Shown: positions 15,575-27,430 of the stretch, one piece after another
How positions within the stretch are numbered: position 1 is the first letter of the stretch
Layout: each line of letters begins with the position of its first letter
DNA from: Latrodectus hesperus
Lineage: Eukaryota; Arthropoda; Arachnida; Araneae; Theridiidae
DNA length: 64,000 nucleotides
NCBI GenBank assembly: GCA_037975125.1
Contig: CM075851.1
Coordinates: 126,712,981-126,776,980 of the forward strand
Direction: 5' to 3'
Notes under the pieces: generated by a model
What the model was told of the DNA's origin: nothing
The model's input: only the letters and a program-made list of their open reading frames with translations
Database searches by the model: none
Made by a program: the position numbers and the translations under genes

Positions 15575-15690
15575 TGATTCATGGTTACATCTCTTTACAG
15601 ATGGATCCATTTTTGGTGATGAAGATAATGCGGGAGCTGTAGTGTATCATAAAATTTTCTTCCATTGGAGTTTTACATGTACCAGGATGG
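15575..15690 (+). pseudogene. LINE RNase H domain, N-terminal part, opposite orientation
   Basis: The plus-strand frame through 15591 reads LFTDGSIFGDEDNAGAVVY, which fits the first RNase H block (F/Y-T-D-G-S ... G-A-x-V-Y) with the first catalytic Asp. It faces away from the C-terminal block at 15151-15378. No longer open frame surrounds it. Confidence 0.6.
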
Positions 15691-15728
15691 TAATGTATTT
15701 TATCAATGATAAATTAAATGAAAATGTA

Positions 15729-15890
15729 CTGCTCCAACATTAAAAATGCAACACTAAGAAGGAATGGCCAGAAAATTATACAAATTTCAGAGTAGACGCA
15801 CCTTATCGAGGTACACAAATGATGCGAAATGCTCAACTCTCCAGCGCAAGTAGGATAAGATATAAGGTGAGAAGCTGGATGCGAAACTAA
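15729..15890 (+). mobile_element. Tc1-like element, left-end fragment (copy A)
   Basis: Begins right after a TA (15727-15728) with CTGCTCCAACATTAAAAATG and continues with the same 5' sequence as copies B and C (AACACTAAGAAGGAATGGCC). Similarity fades near 15890, before any transposase sequence. It lies next to the LINE RNase H pieces. Confidence 0.8.
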
Positions 15891-17086
15891 ATTTCGTATT
15901 GTTGTCAAGAGAAGAAAAGCACCTTTCCTACATCTTTAAACTTCCTAACCAAGTTCAACCAAAAGGCATAAGACTCTAGAAATGTAATGTACTTACGTCA
16001 TCTCAGCATGGTTCTCTTCACCGTGTAATTATCGTATCTGTTAACTATAGAACACCACGACTCATCTTCCGCTATCATTTTTCCTTTCTATAAAATTAAG
16101 ATAAAAACTTTTTTTTTTGAATTATGATAATATGGGTTCTGATACCATCTTCTGGGTTATTTTAGGCAACTTTATCATCTTATTTTTAAAGCATTAATAT
16201 CACGAAAAATAGATTTCTAATTTTTCAATTGGTAATTCCTACAGATGATCAGCTATTTGCTCTCTCTCTCTCTCTTAATCTATTCCCTAGTAATTTTTCT
16301 TCCCTTTGAATAAAAAATTCACAATTTTTAAGTCAGGAAAATAAAGTCTTACCAAATCCAATTTCAGTTAATACGTTTCTTCCACCATTCTTATATTCAA
16401 TCTAGGGAACCTGATTTAAACGAAAATTTCTCTAGCATTACAAATCTAATTTTTAGTTTTAAAAAAATTATATTTTTCAAATATATAAATAAATTCTTAA
16501 AAATTTCTTTTTCCTGGACAGAATTTCCTTTATGCTGTCATATAATATTACAATTCACTTTATATAAAAACATTTCTATAAGGCGTTCATAAATATTAAA
16601 TTATATATAATATTTTTATATAGACTAATTTTTAATTTATAAATATTTCGTAATGTTTTGTCTTTAATGATAGTTATTTTTATCGTGATAACAAATGAAG
16701 GCATCTGGTCTTACTTTTTCAAACACATAATATGTCATTTGTGATTGACTAGATGAAAGCAGTATGTTTCAAGTCAAGTTCTACTGACTAAAACGACTAA
16801 GCACTGCTAAATTCTTCGTGGTTTTGATTTATGAAACAGAGAGATATTTGATTAGAAGTCCTTACTATTCCCTACTCACCCCTAAAAGATTATCAGCGCA
16901 GGGTTATTTGTTCTTATGGAATTCTAACTTACACAGCCCACCTCAGCGCGATGATCATCACTTGATTCAAATATCTAAGTCACTCATGTATGAAGCTAAA
17001 TAAGTTAGGTTATTGTTTTGCATACATGGCTTTTTACTTTTGTTGACAGTAATAGTTAAGCAGAGACATTATTTATTATATACTTA
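15891..17086. other. AT-rich stretch without a recognisable gene
   Basis: Only a short CT run (about 16259-16275) is notable. The 61-codon frame at 16818-17003 has no recognisable motif. Confidence 0.55.
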
Positions 17087-18374
17087 CTGCCCGACATTGA
17101 AATTGCAACACCAATGCGTAAAATGCGCAGCTCTTCAGCCCATGTAGGAAAAGATATAAGGTGAGGAATTGGCAGAGTGGGCAATATTCACGCTGTTATC
17201 GCTGCTTGGAAAATAATCGTTGAAAGTCCGGCCATAATCGACGGAGTCAGTTCTAGAAGACAGACGAGTTTACGAGGGATTTGGTGATTGGACTGAAGAG
17301 GGCAGGTTGATCCTTAAGTCAAATAGCAGCTGACTGACACCTGGACGTCTCCACAGTGCATTTGCTGTTGGGAAGATAGTAAGAATAAGATACTGTGCAC
17401 CAGTGCAGTCAAAGTGACGTCAGCACGCGTGGATCGACGTGTCCGACGATAGGCGGTGGTGTCCCCGCACAGCACATCTACCGAAATTCTGCAGCATCTT
17501 GCAAGAAGCCCTGGATGTTCCCATATTGAGCAGAACCATTTGCTGTAGATTGGCTGCTACTGTCCTGCACTCATGGCATCCGTTAAGAAGACTGCCATTG
17601 ACCAAACAACATAGACGCCAACGTCTGGAATGATACCGGATTAGAGTGATGTGGATGACGGACTGGCATAAGATCATCTTCTCTGATGAGTCATACTTCT
17701 GTTTCTTCAGTAGTAGTCGCTGTGTGCGGTCGCAGAAGCTTCTGTTTCTTCAGTGTGGCGTGGATGTGCAGACAGGTCCAATTCAGCAGCAATTGTGGAA
17801 CGCCAAACCACGCGGCAACGTTGTACCATGGTTGGCGAGCCATTGCGTACTATTCTAGGTTACCTCGAGTTCTTATCCATAGCACTCTGACCACCTAACG
17901 TTAGGTGGACGATGTGTTGTGACCAGTGACACTCCCCTACCTTAAGGGGGTGCCTAATGCCCTTTATCAGCAGGATAATGCCCGATAGCACATTTCTCGC
18001 ATCAGCCAGCATGCCCTGCATGGCGTACAGCTGTTTCTTTGGCCACCATACTCTCCAGATCTCTCAGCAAACAAACACGTTTGAGATATGATGAAACGCC
18101 ATTTGCAAACCCTGCCTTCTTAAGAAGACGCAATTTGGCAAATGGTTGGCAGGGAATAGAGAGCTATTCTTCAGGACACCGTCCATACTCTCTTTGACTT
18201 TGTACCTAAGCGTGTTGCTTCGTTTACCACTGTCCACGGTAGTCCTACAACCTACTGACTCCACTCCTGACATTTCGAAATACAGATCACTTATTGTTCA
18301 TTGCTCTTTCTGCATGCCGAGATTCGTCATTTTCTGGCAATTCTTTCTTGGTGTTGCATTTTCAATATCGAACA
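17087..18374 (+). mobile_element. Tc1-like DNA transposon (copy B)
   Basis: The left end CTGCCCGACATTGAAATTGC follows TA at 17085-17086. The right end is the inverted counterpart (GGTGTTGCATTTTCAATATC) and is followed by TA. The ~1.29 kb length and TA target are those of Tc1/mariner elements. Compared with copies A and C it lacks about 70 bp just inside the left end. Confidence 0.88.
17220..18265 (+). pseudogene. Tc1-like transposase, degenerate (copy B)
   Basis: Cut-and-paste transposase of the Tc1 (DD34E) family, broken by frameshifts and stops. Recognisable blocks in order are RLPLTKQHRRQRLE, then HKIIFSDESYFCFF with the first catalytic Asp retained. VDDVL follows, then LYQQDNAR with the second Asp, and then YSPDLSANKHV where the family normally has SPIEHVW. 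The third catalytic Glu is therefore replaced by Lys. The end resembles RRVAxxIxVRGGxTxY. No frame covers more than ~90 codons, so no protein is expected. The N-terminal DNA-binding part is barely recognisable. Confidence 0.85.
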
Positions 18375-21300
18375 TATATTCTCTGGTACCTCTTTTTATT
18401 AACCGAAGTCACTGAATACTATAAACTCCCTTGAAATCTTATGCATTTATCCAATGGTAAGAACAATAGCCCAGCTTTCTGCTCTCCCTCTCTCTGCCCC
18501 TCCGGCTACTATCAAATTTCCTCCCCACATTAGCTGAAAGACATTAGACACAAAGAAATTCAAACACCTACACATATTTAAAAGGAAGGATTTCCGCTGG
18601 GCCAGCTAAACTGTTATTTTCCTAAAAAGGGGGTAATAAATTTCTCCATTGTGGAAGTTAATTATTAATTTTAGACTTATTGTAACTTGGTGGTTTACAA
18701 AAGTCCCAGGTTCAATTTTTATCACACTGGAGAATTTAAAAATGATATATGGTTGGGCTTTCTGCATGAATATTTGTTGGATGTTCAATTATTTCTGACA
18801 TTCTCATTTGTTAGGTTATCAAATAATTATATCAAGTTTCACATTTTATGTAGAAATAGGAAAGGAAAATATATTTTTTTAAAAGGTACCACAAACTGGA
18901 TAGCACAATTTTTAAACTTGGTTAGAAAACATTTAAACTTACGCAATGTCTCTACCTTTTGAAATGTTTGTTTATAAGTATTGGCCTATGTTTACATTTC
19001 GTAAAAGAGAATTAAATTTTCTCATGCATATAACCCGACAGATGAGCACGTTGAAGTAAAAAGTAGCAACATCCATCTTTTATTATTCATCTATGGTTAT
19101 GACCAATCCCAGAAAGTTTCACGCCAAAGAGCATAGTTCTACTTTAAAATGACAATGATCGCAGATACTGAATTTTGTGTTATTTGTTTTTATAGGAATT
19201 CAATGCATTTCATATGTCGTATAAATTAAAAGTACTGATTTTTATACGTTGTCCTTACATTGTACCTAATAAGCCTAAAAATGAAGTATACATCGGCTGA
19301 ATATCAAACAAGGGATTATAACAAGACAGTAGAGTATCTTTTTGATACATCACTTGTTACGCTTATTGCGTTGAATGGATTTGGTAATATTGTTCTTTCA
19401 AAAAAGCATTGCTGTTATTATAAATATTAACCATTCACTCCCTCAAGAACACTCCCTTTTCAATTGCTATCCTTATATTCATATCTTTGATAACTAGATT
19501 CTACAGCAGGAAAAGTCTTCAATGCCCATTAGGACCATAGAAGACTAATTTTTAATTGAGAACTTAATCTATCTTTCGTATGTTAATACATTGTCTGTAT
19601 AAAATATCCTTATCTCACTTATTCTTTAACTATCCCCTACGTTAAAGATTTCTTCCAAAAGCACGATTCTTTTTCTTTTTTATAGAGATGTAACAAACAA
19701 TTATCATTAGTTTATTGTTAGGCACATAGAATTTCATCCAAGAATAGACATTTAAGTGAAAATCCTATTATGATTTTATTTTAACAAAATGCGTATTGTT
19801 ACACTCTTCCCTCAGTTCTTATGTTTCAGTCTTTTATATCAGATATCCATATTGAGATGGTGAACATTAAATACGGGCACATTATATGCACATGTACTCT
19901 ATGCGCACATTAAATATTCGAATGGATTTATTTCTCTTTAGTTATGTGATATGACTGGAGGAACAAAAAGTAGCTCTAATATCGATATTGTTATTTGATT
20001 GCTGTTTAAGTTCCCTGGACGTTTTTTGATACAATGATATGAATGCCACAGATATAAGAAAAGAGTATGGTTGGAAGTAACATTTTTATTTGAAGAATAT
20101 ACATCTCACTGTTTTCAAAATGTTCTGTGACTTTTGACCCAAAGTTCTAATCCTGTACGTTCTAATCAGTTGAAATATACCTTACCATCAGCAAGAACTT
20201 ACAACATCCTTACTCAACACTCCTCTGTCCGATTTTTCCTTATCTTTTGTAAGGTTCGAAATGATGTGAACTATCATATTTCAGTGTCATAAATATAGAG
20301 ATATAAACAAATGAATTTCTGAATAAACTAAGTTTACCAGATAAAAATCTGTCTTTTAAACAGTGCCTACAGCTTATAAAAATCCTAAATACACATTTGG
20401 GTTGCTTCAAGATTTGTTACCTTTTGATGTTCTATGAAATGAATCCCAATATTGATAAACATTGATAGCTGTAACAACCAATAGCCAGAGAAGCGAGTGA
20501 CGTCACCCATGTGACTGCTCGCGTTATTGTGGAACTTAAAACCTTTTTTCAGTATGCATCCGGCAGTCGCCGAGCAATGTTTTGATTTCGATTTGGAATA
20601 AATATATGATTTTCTGTTTTTCAAAGTCATTATTGATAATTTCAGTCTTCAATTTAAATGTCGCATAGATATTTCGGCCCATAATTTTATTATGTTACGT
20701 TGAAAATAATTCCATATTTTACATGATCGAGAAATCGAATTCGGAATTATTCAAATTAAAATCGAAACGTAACAATAGCTATCACTATTGCTGAAACTCT
20801 CAAAGTAACCAACCAACGTAATAATCTAATTTAATATCCAACTACATATATATATCAGTATAAATTTAACTGTAATCTCAGTTTGTAATAATTTGTTTCT
20901 CATTAAGTTATCATACTTTTATGTGATTATTATTTATAAAACCAATAAGTATTACAAGCAGAAAATTTTGAGATAATTTTCTCACGATTAAACTGCATGT
21001 TTGGATCAATAAATTTTTACATTTCTCTTAAGAAATATGCGGAGAGCGAATAAAATATTTTTCGAGGTAAATATACAAAAAGTAAAATAAATAAAACTCC
21101 TATTCCTTTTAGGAAGTTATTTTTTCTAAGTGTTTTCTAGAAAATCAATATTTATTTTATATTCTGATTATTTTATGCATTTTTTTTTATTTGGTAAATA
21201 TTTGCCTAAAGCTTGTTTCCTCATATCTGTAGAAATGAAACAGGAGTCGTAAAGTTTCGAAACTATTCGTGTTTCCAAAACAACTAAAGCTAATATATTT

Positions 21301-22090
21301 TTTCTCTATTCTAATGGTAAACATTTTTTATACAAAATAAATGTTTTGTGGATCCATGTGTCAAATCATTTGATCCTTTGTCAATAGAAGATGAGAAATT
21401 GTTTACTATAAACAAAAAGAAAAAAATCATTATTTTTGCCCAACATCCAATATCATTGCTTTTTTTTATAAGGTAGAATGGTTATATCGAACTAATGACT
21501 TTTGAAGACATTGTTTTTTTAACAATTTTCGGTAGAATAAGATTTTAAAAGTTGGTCACACACCAGTCTTATCCTATTGCCAGTCCCATGGAATAAGATT
21601 TACAGATGATTTTTTCTAATTATCCAACATATTCACTACTTGCTTAGAAAGATAAAATGACTGAATTTTTAAATTATAAATATTAATTTAATATGTGAAA
21701 TAATTAATTGAATTTGTGTGTAACCACTAAATCCTGAAATCATTGAAAATAAGACAACAAATATTTTCAAACATTATGTAGGAACTAAAAAGGAAAGAAT
21801 TCTAAGTAAAAGTAGGAAAAAAAACGTTTTTTGAACTAAAAAATTGATATTTTTATTAAATTAAATTATATACTTTATTTTATCTGAAATACTGAAAAAT
21901 ATTATTAAAAGAAAACAAAGAAAAATAGGAATATCGAGGATAACAAAATAATAAGATAAAAAAAGAGACAGAGAGAGAGTTAATTAATGTTTTTTTTTTA
22001 AATATTAAGAATATGTAATAAATAGAATATAAAAATTTTTAAATTTCATTCTCAAAACATAAAATGCAATTCTATTTATTTGAACTTCAG
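18375..22090. other. long stretch without a recognisable gene
   Basis: No transposon, RNA gene or convincing exon was seen. Frames such as 18687-18962 (91 codons) are AT-biased and motif-free. A CRE-like palindrome at 20498-20505 is listed separately. Confidence 0.5.
20498..20505. promoter_or_regulatory. CRE/ATF-type palindrome with nearby CCAAT
   Basis: A perfect TGACGTCA palindrome sits 20 bp from a CCAAT pentamer (20478-20482) in a small GC-richer patch (20470-20600). Without an adjacent gene or expression data its function is speculative. Confidence 0.25.
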
Positions 22091-22094
22091 TTTA

Positions 22095-22165
22095 ACAGGA
22101 TTGGCATCTCAGCGAATAGTCTAACAATCGAATGACTTGTAAACCATTTGAACATACATATATAT
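22095..22165 (+). mobile_element. SINE-head fragment
   Basis: GAATAGTCTAACAATCGAA followed by GACTTGTAAACCATTTGAA matches the tRNA-like head seen twice at 57.5-57.8 kb. Confidence 0.4.
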
Positions 22166-22479
22166 ATAAAATTGGGACGACCATCAGAATGGAATTGAAC
22201 TCTAAAACTTTTAATCACAGAATTCAATTCTATTTATCACTTGATCTTTGTGAGTACCGATTTTCAGAATAAAAATTTCACGGTATTCGATGTCTGTCAA
22301 TGTTTAAATGTATTAAAGTCTATATAATGGACCTTTAACATAATTTAACATAATCGTTTCCAATTTCTTTTTTGAAACTACAGATGCAGTGAAGTAAAAA
22401 TTTCAATATATTGTTTCACTTTCTTGGTTGTGTTTTCTGATATCGATATGAAGTCACTAGATATAGCCACGTGAGCCAT

Positions 22480-22730
22480 TATTTCGAACCAAGGGGAGTG
22501 GCGATGTTGACATCTGAGCAAACATCTTCGATTTTAAGCGTGCATACTACAAAGACGTTAGTATGTAAGGTCACGAATACTGAAATTTCACAGGCAAAAT
22601 ACTTTCAACGTGGCGGTCTTTAACTGGACCATAATCAAACCCAAACTTTCTAGTAGTACGAGCAACGTCATTTCTTCAACTAGCAATCCTTTTCTAGTCC
22701 TCAAATGGTGACATCCAAATATGTCGTATC
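22480..22730 (+). other. possible LTR/leader remnant
   Basis: A GC-richer block ending TCCTCAAATGGTGACATCC, where TGGTGACATCC resembles a primer-binding-site region. It also holds a CACGTG (22486). LTR ends were not confirmed and no coding frame follows. Confidence 0.25.
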
Positions 22731-22894
22731 AATCAAATTTTGAAAATATTAATTTACGATAGTTATATTTTTGTAATGTTGCATCATAATTAACTTTAGT
22801 TTTTATATTCTTGCATGTACAAAATAATTAAAGAATTTTTAAACTTGTTAAGAGCTTTTAAAATTATAAAGATGTCATTTTATGATCTAAATGC

Positions 22895-23230
22895 AGCTGG
22901 TTCGATTCTGACTCGAGTGACAATCGTCATATAGATGATAATTAGACAAAAGCTGATGAAGTGATGCCAGACCACTTTTCAGTTTCATTACTTCGACTTT
23001 TAACACACATAAGCAAACACTTATTCTGATTGCCTACCTGAAATTACTCTTGTCTTCATGGATAGTAAGGGGTAGGTAGTAACCAACGCCAAAGTATCTA
23101 TCCCGATATGCATTCTGGTAGAAATGCAGAAAGCAAAAATACAACATGCATTTTCTATAGTTTAATAATAGCTGGGATCCAAACAGTGCCATCCTAATCC
23201 TATCGAAAGTGATCCAAAAATTCAGTTCCT
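22895..23230 (+). mobile_element. SINE-like sequence with B box
   Basis: GGTTCGATTCTGACTC near 22900 is a good B-box match. The ~300 bp downstream resembles the body of a tRNA-derived SINE. The 5' end is diverged and no target duplication was found. Confidence 0.35.
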
Positions 23231-23838
23231 GGTTATGTTTTAAGATGTATCCTTTATCATCTCAATATTAACTCATTAAATGCTCAAACAATATACTATC
23301 ATCTTATTGATTATCATAAAATTATGATAAGATTTAACGTAAATAAAACAAATTGCATAAAAGTCATTTTCTATTACACGTGTGTCAAACTAGAAGAAGT
23401 TGGAGTCAGAAACATGAATGCTTCAAACTGCATCACTCTCAAGGTCTTACTAAAGCTCGCCAAAAATTACTATGTATCATGCGATTTATCATCTCTTTAA
23501 AAATTACTAAAATTAATGTTAATCATTTATTTTAAATCTTAATCCCAGATTTGATGGATTTTCATATCAGAAACTAAAAAATTTTAATGATAAAAATTAA
23601 AATGTCTAATTTATACCATTGATTTTATTTTTAGTTATCTTTTTTTATTTTCAAGGATATTCGCACTTCTTTTTCAAGACTTTAAAAAAAGACTATCACT
23701 GAAGGTTTATATCGCTATTTTACTGCTTCTAAACCTTATACTTTACTTTACTTAACTTTATACTTATATACTTTATGTGGCTTCTAAAGCTCATATAGCA
23801 AAACCACATTTTTCGCACAATTATAGTAGTGTAATTCT

Positions 23839-23890
23839 AGTAATAATAACATTATTATAGTAATAATAACATTATTATAGTAATAATAAC
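23839..23890. repeat. 20-bp tandem repeat, 2.6 copies
   Basis: The unit AGTAATAATAACATTATTAT is repeated exactly twice and then partially. Confidence 0.9.
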
Positions 23891-24007
23891 CACAGTAGTA
23901 AATTAAAAAATGTTTGCATTATATACATTTCCAATTTTTGAAATCATCATACACATCTGTTGAGGTTAATGCTTAGGAATTTTCCAAATTTTTTCTATTG
24001 TAGTAAG

Positions 24008-25769
24008 TACCCAGCAAACATAAGCTTGTCGGCATCCTGATGGGCCGATATCGGCAGTGTCGGGTATGAGTCGGCATTGGCAAGCTGATTTCGTAATGAT
24101 AACGGTTCCATATCGGCAAAAGACATCAAAATTTTGTACTTTAATGTTATCGGAAACAAGTATTGATCCTAATGTGGCTAAATGCCGGCAAATTGTGAAT
24201 GTCATCTACCGATATAGGTCTGATACATGCTTTTCGATTCTGGGCCCGAATATCATATGCGATATCGGTCCTATTGCGGAATTGTTAAAGTTAATGTCAC
24301 TATCAAACTTTCTCTGAATTCAAGACCTCATTGTTAAAAATGCAACAATGGCAAAAGAAAATAGAAATTAAATTTATTAAAGTTATTTGATATATGAGAG
24401 CTCTTTGTCTTAATATTGCATTTAATATTCACACTGATAATTAATAAAATTGTTTTATGATTTTGCTATTGTAAAATAGGTATTTAATAAAAAAATATTA
24501 AGTTATATTTAATTTTTTTAATAAACAAATATTTTGAATGATAAGAACTTTTAGTTTTTAATATAAATAATAAATTTATGATCTAATAAACAATTACATT
24601 AAGGAAACTCATTTCTCAAGTATAAAAAATATTTGAAGGTTTGTGTTAGCCTTGTGGTTAGGGCATCGCCCTTCTGTCCGGCAGGGTAGGTTTCAATTCT
24701 TGATGACGCCAAAGACCCATCGAGTACATGCGATACACGTGCTCGTTAAATGTGTGGAATAGAAAGTCCTGTGGTCGGTCGTTGAGCAGTTACCATGGGT
24801 ATAATGGTCTGGAGAAAATTTCCTCCCCTTCAAATCATTGTCAAAAATTGTGCGAATGGATCCTTTGATGGTGCCATCTATCGGATGAGCTTAGGGCAAT
24901 GTCGTACAGTGCTTCGTGGTGGTCTGGTTAAACGAAAGAGGCCACTTACTGACATAATTTCGTATAGCCAAAGGCATAGCGAGATTGGCTTGTCCAAGTA
25001 TCATAAATAACAACAACAAAAAATTATTTTAAGTATACATTTTGGTTCTATTAAAAATTAGTTTTTGATGTCGATTAAAATGTGTAAATCCAAAAGCTTT
25101 CTCATATATATAAACACTTCTGAAGATGCTAAAATTTTGATTTCAGTTAAACTGGAATATAATCGAACATATTTGAAATACTTATTTTATAAATAATACA
25201 ACTAATATTTGATAACCATAACAAATTTTCTGTTTGCAATTGTTAATAATATTAAGGCAGTAAATGAAACTTCTTTTTAACTTTTTTTAAGTGTTACACT
25301 TAAATTTAAGGATTTCTAGAGGATTTTTTGTGTAATGCACGAAATAGCTATTTTAGACGAAATCTTAAATGCAACATTAGATAAACAGCATAAGTAATAG
25401 TGCCATTTCATCAAAAATTTTATCAATTTAATATTACAAATAAAAAACACAATCCTGAATTAAAGAAATAAATATTTCTATTTAGTGGGTTGCGGTCGAT
25501 CATTTAATGTTTACCGACGCTGGTTCATTTATCGAAAGCATTCGGTACGCATATGGATTGATATCGGTAAAATATCGGGCTAGCGAACATGTCTGCCTCT
25601 GTCAATACCGTTCGAAGACCGTGTCTTACTTTGCGTCCACATTTGCCCCGTTGACGGAACATGTTTTGACGGGTAGTGGTACCGCTTGCCGGTGTCGCTC
25701 CAATACCACGCGTATCGGCAAACCGATTTAAGCCCTTATTGTCACCGTTATTATTGTGTTAGTTGGGTA
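24008..25769. mobile_element. unclassified DNA element with terminal inverted repeats
   Basis: The left end TACCCAGCAAACATAA (24008-24023) is matched, inverted, at the right end (25754-25769) with 13 of 16 positions identical. Both ends (24008-24320 and 25490-25735) are GC-rich and packed with variants of TATCGGC/GCCGATA. The middle is AT-rich. I see no transposase frame, so it would be non-autonomous. A SINE (24639-25017) has inserted into it. The family is unknown to me. Confidence 0.5.
24639..25017 (+). mobile_element. tRNA-derived SINE, 379 bp, inside the TIR element
   Basis: The A box lies in TAGCCTTGTGGTTAGGG (24647-24663), a degenerate B box GGTTTCAATTC is at 24689-24699, and the 3' end is an ACAACAACAAAA tail. 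Flanks AAAAAATATTTGAAG and AAAAAATTATTTTAAG look like an eroded target duplication. Confidence 0.75.
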
Positions 25770-26184
25770 GTTATACTCATAAAAGGCAAATATGCTTTCG
25801 ATCAAAAAATAGCTTACGCTATTAGACCATTTCACAAGCAGTAAAAAAATATATAATTTTGTAGAAAAAAAATTTGTAAGCATTTGTTTGTATATTTTCA
25901 TGAATGTCTGATACACTGCTTGATATTGAAAATGCAACACCAAGAAGAAATAGAAAGAAAAGTATGCAAACTTCAGAGTAAACGCTCATTACTGAATTAT
26001 GCAAATGATGAGAAATGCGCAGCACATGTAAGATTGTAAGCCTATGTAAGATGTAAAGCGAGGGACCGGCAGAGTGGACAATATTCGCACCGTTATTGTT
26101 GTTCGGAAAATAAACGTTGAACATTTGTTTTTCTTGCAAAGGACATCTGTAATTGCAGAGAATGCCAGGTCATCGCCGATCGAG

Positions 26185-27195
26185 TTAGTTCCAGCTGACA
26201 GACGAGTTTACGAGATGACATGGTGATAGGACTGAGAAGGCAGGTTGAGCCTTACGACAAATCGCAGCTGACAGACACCTGGACGCGTCCACCGTGCACC
26301 GCTTGTGTTGAAGATGGTTGGAACAAGAAACTGTGGAACGTTTGCGGGGTTCCGGTGCAGCCAGTGAGACGTCAGCACGATTATATATCGACGCGTTCGA
26401 CTGAAGGCAGAGGGTCACCCCACAAAATACGTCTACTGAAATTCTGCAACATGTGCAAGATACCCTGACTGCTCCCATATCGAGTAGAATAATGTGCCGT
26501 CGATTGGTTGCTTGTGGCCTGCTCTCATGGTGTCCGTTAAGAGACTGCCGTTGACCCCACAGCATAGACACCAGCGTCTGGAATGGTACCGAATTAGAGC
26601 GACATGGGCGACGGAGTGTCACAGGATCGCCTTCTCAAATGAGTCACACTTCTGTTTCTTCAGTGATAATCACCGTGTACGAGTGTGGTGTCGATGTGAG
26701 GACAGGACCAATCATGCAACACTTGTGGAACGCTTCACCACGCGATAACGTGGCAACTTAGTTTGGGGCTCCATTGTGTACCATTCCTAGTGCCCTCTAG
26801 TTCTTATTCGCAGCACTATGACAGACCAACGTTACGTGGATGATGTGCTGCAACTGATGACACTCCCCAACCTTCAGGGGATGCCCTTTATCACCTGGTT
26901 AATGACTGACCGCACATTGCTAGCATCAGTCAATATACCCTGCATAGTGTACAGCTGCTTCCCTTGTCACCGTGTTGAACAGATCTCTCATCAATCAAAC
27001 ACGTTTCAGATATAATTGGGCACCATTTGCAAACCTTGCCACTAGCTCCTTCAGAAGATGCACTTTGGCAAATGGTTGACAGTCAGTGGAGAGCCTTTCC
27101 TCAGAACGTTATTTGCACTTTCATTGATTCTATGCCTAGACGTGTTGCTTCATGTATCACCGTCCACGGATGTCCTAAAACCTACTGACTTGAAG
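26185..27195 (+). pseudogene. Tc1-like transposase, degenerate (copy C)
   Basis: Same Tc1 lineage as copy B, spread over several frames. The best block (about 26530-26748) reads PLTPQHRHQRLEWYRIRATW and then FSNESHFCFF, where the first catalytic Asp is Asn. VRVW follows. Further on are TDQRYVDDVLQL, a mutated second-Asp region (expected QQDNARPH, seen as HLVND-stop-PHIA), and LSSIKHVSDIIG where SPIEHVW is expected, so the Glu is Lys as in copy B. The end resembles RRVASCITVHG. At least two catalytic positions are lost and the copy is dead. Confidence 0.85.
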
Positions 27196-27287
27196 GTTAC
27201 GGACGGCTCCTGGAGATGGTTGGGCATAACCCGATAACCATTTGATAAAGTCCGAGTCCTGCCACTTCACTACGTTAACCTACTGAC
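27190..27287. mobile_element. 87-bp insertion with 11-bp direct flanks in Tc1 copy C
   Basis: AACCTACTGAC occurs at 27179-27189 and again at 27277-27287. The intervening 87 bp are absent from copy B, where a single CCTACTGAC occurs at the same place. This is the footprint of an insertion with target duplication, perhaps a truncated SINE. Confidence 0.7.
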
Positions 27288-27430
27288 CCGACCCTGTTCT
27301 TGCTCGGTATTATGCATGTCATTTCGAAATAAAGATCACTTATTGTTCGCTGCTGTCTTTCTCTATTTGCCGAATTTCGTCACTTTCTGACAGTTCCTTC
27401 TTGGTTTCGCGTTTTCAATGTCGAGCAATG

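Larger units (their letters stand above)
25914..27430 (+). mobile_element. Tc1-like DNA transposon (copy C)
   Basis: Left end CACTGCTTGATATTGAAAAT near 25914 and an inverted right end ending near 27430 (TTTCGCGTTTTCAATGTCGA). It has the same terminal sequence as copies A and B, and the longer 5' region that B lacks. It carries a separate 87-bp insertion near its 3' end. Confidence 0.87.

Noticed and set aside
20385..20630. 81-codon minus-strand frame over the CRE site
   Set aside because: No motif and no homologous pattern; the open length is not unusual.
23839..23890. CRISPR-like repeats
   Set aside because: Direct 20-bp copies without spacers; a simple tandem repeat in eukaryotic DNA.
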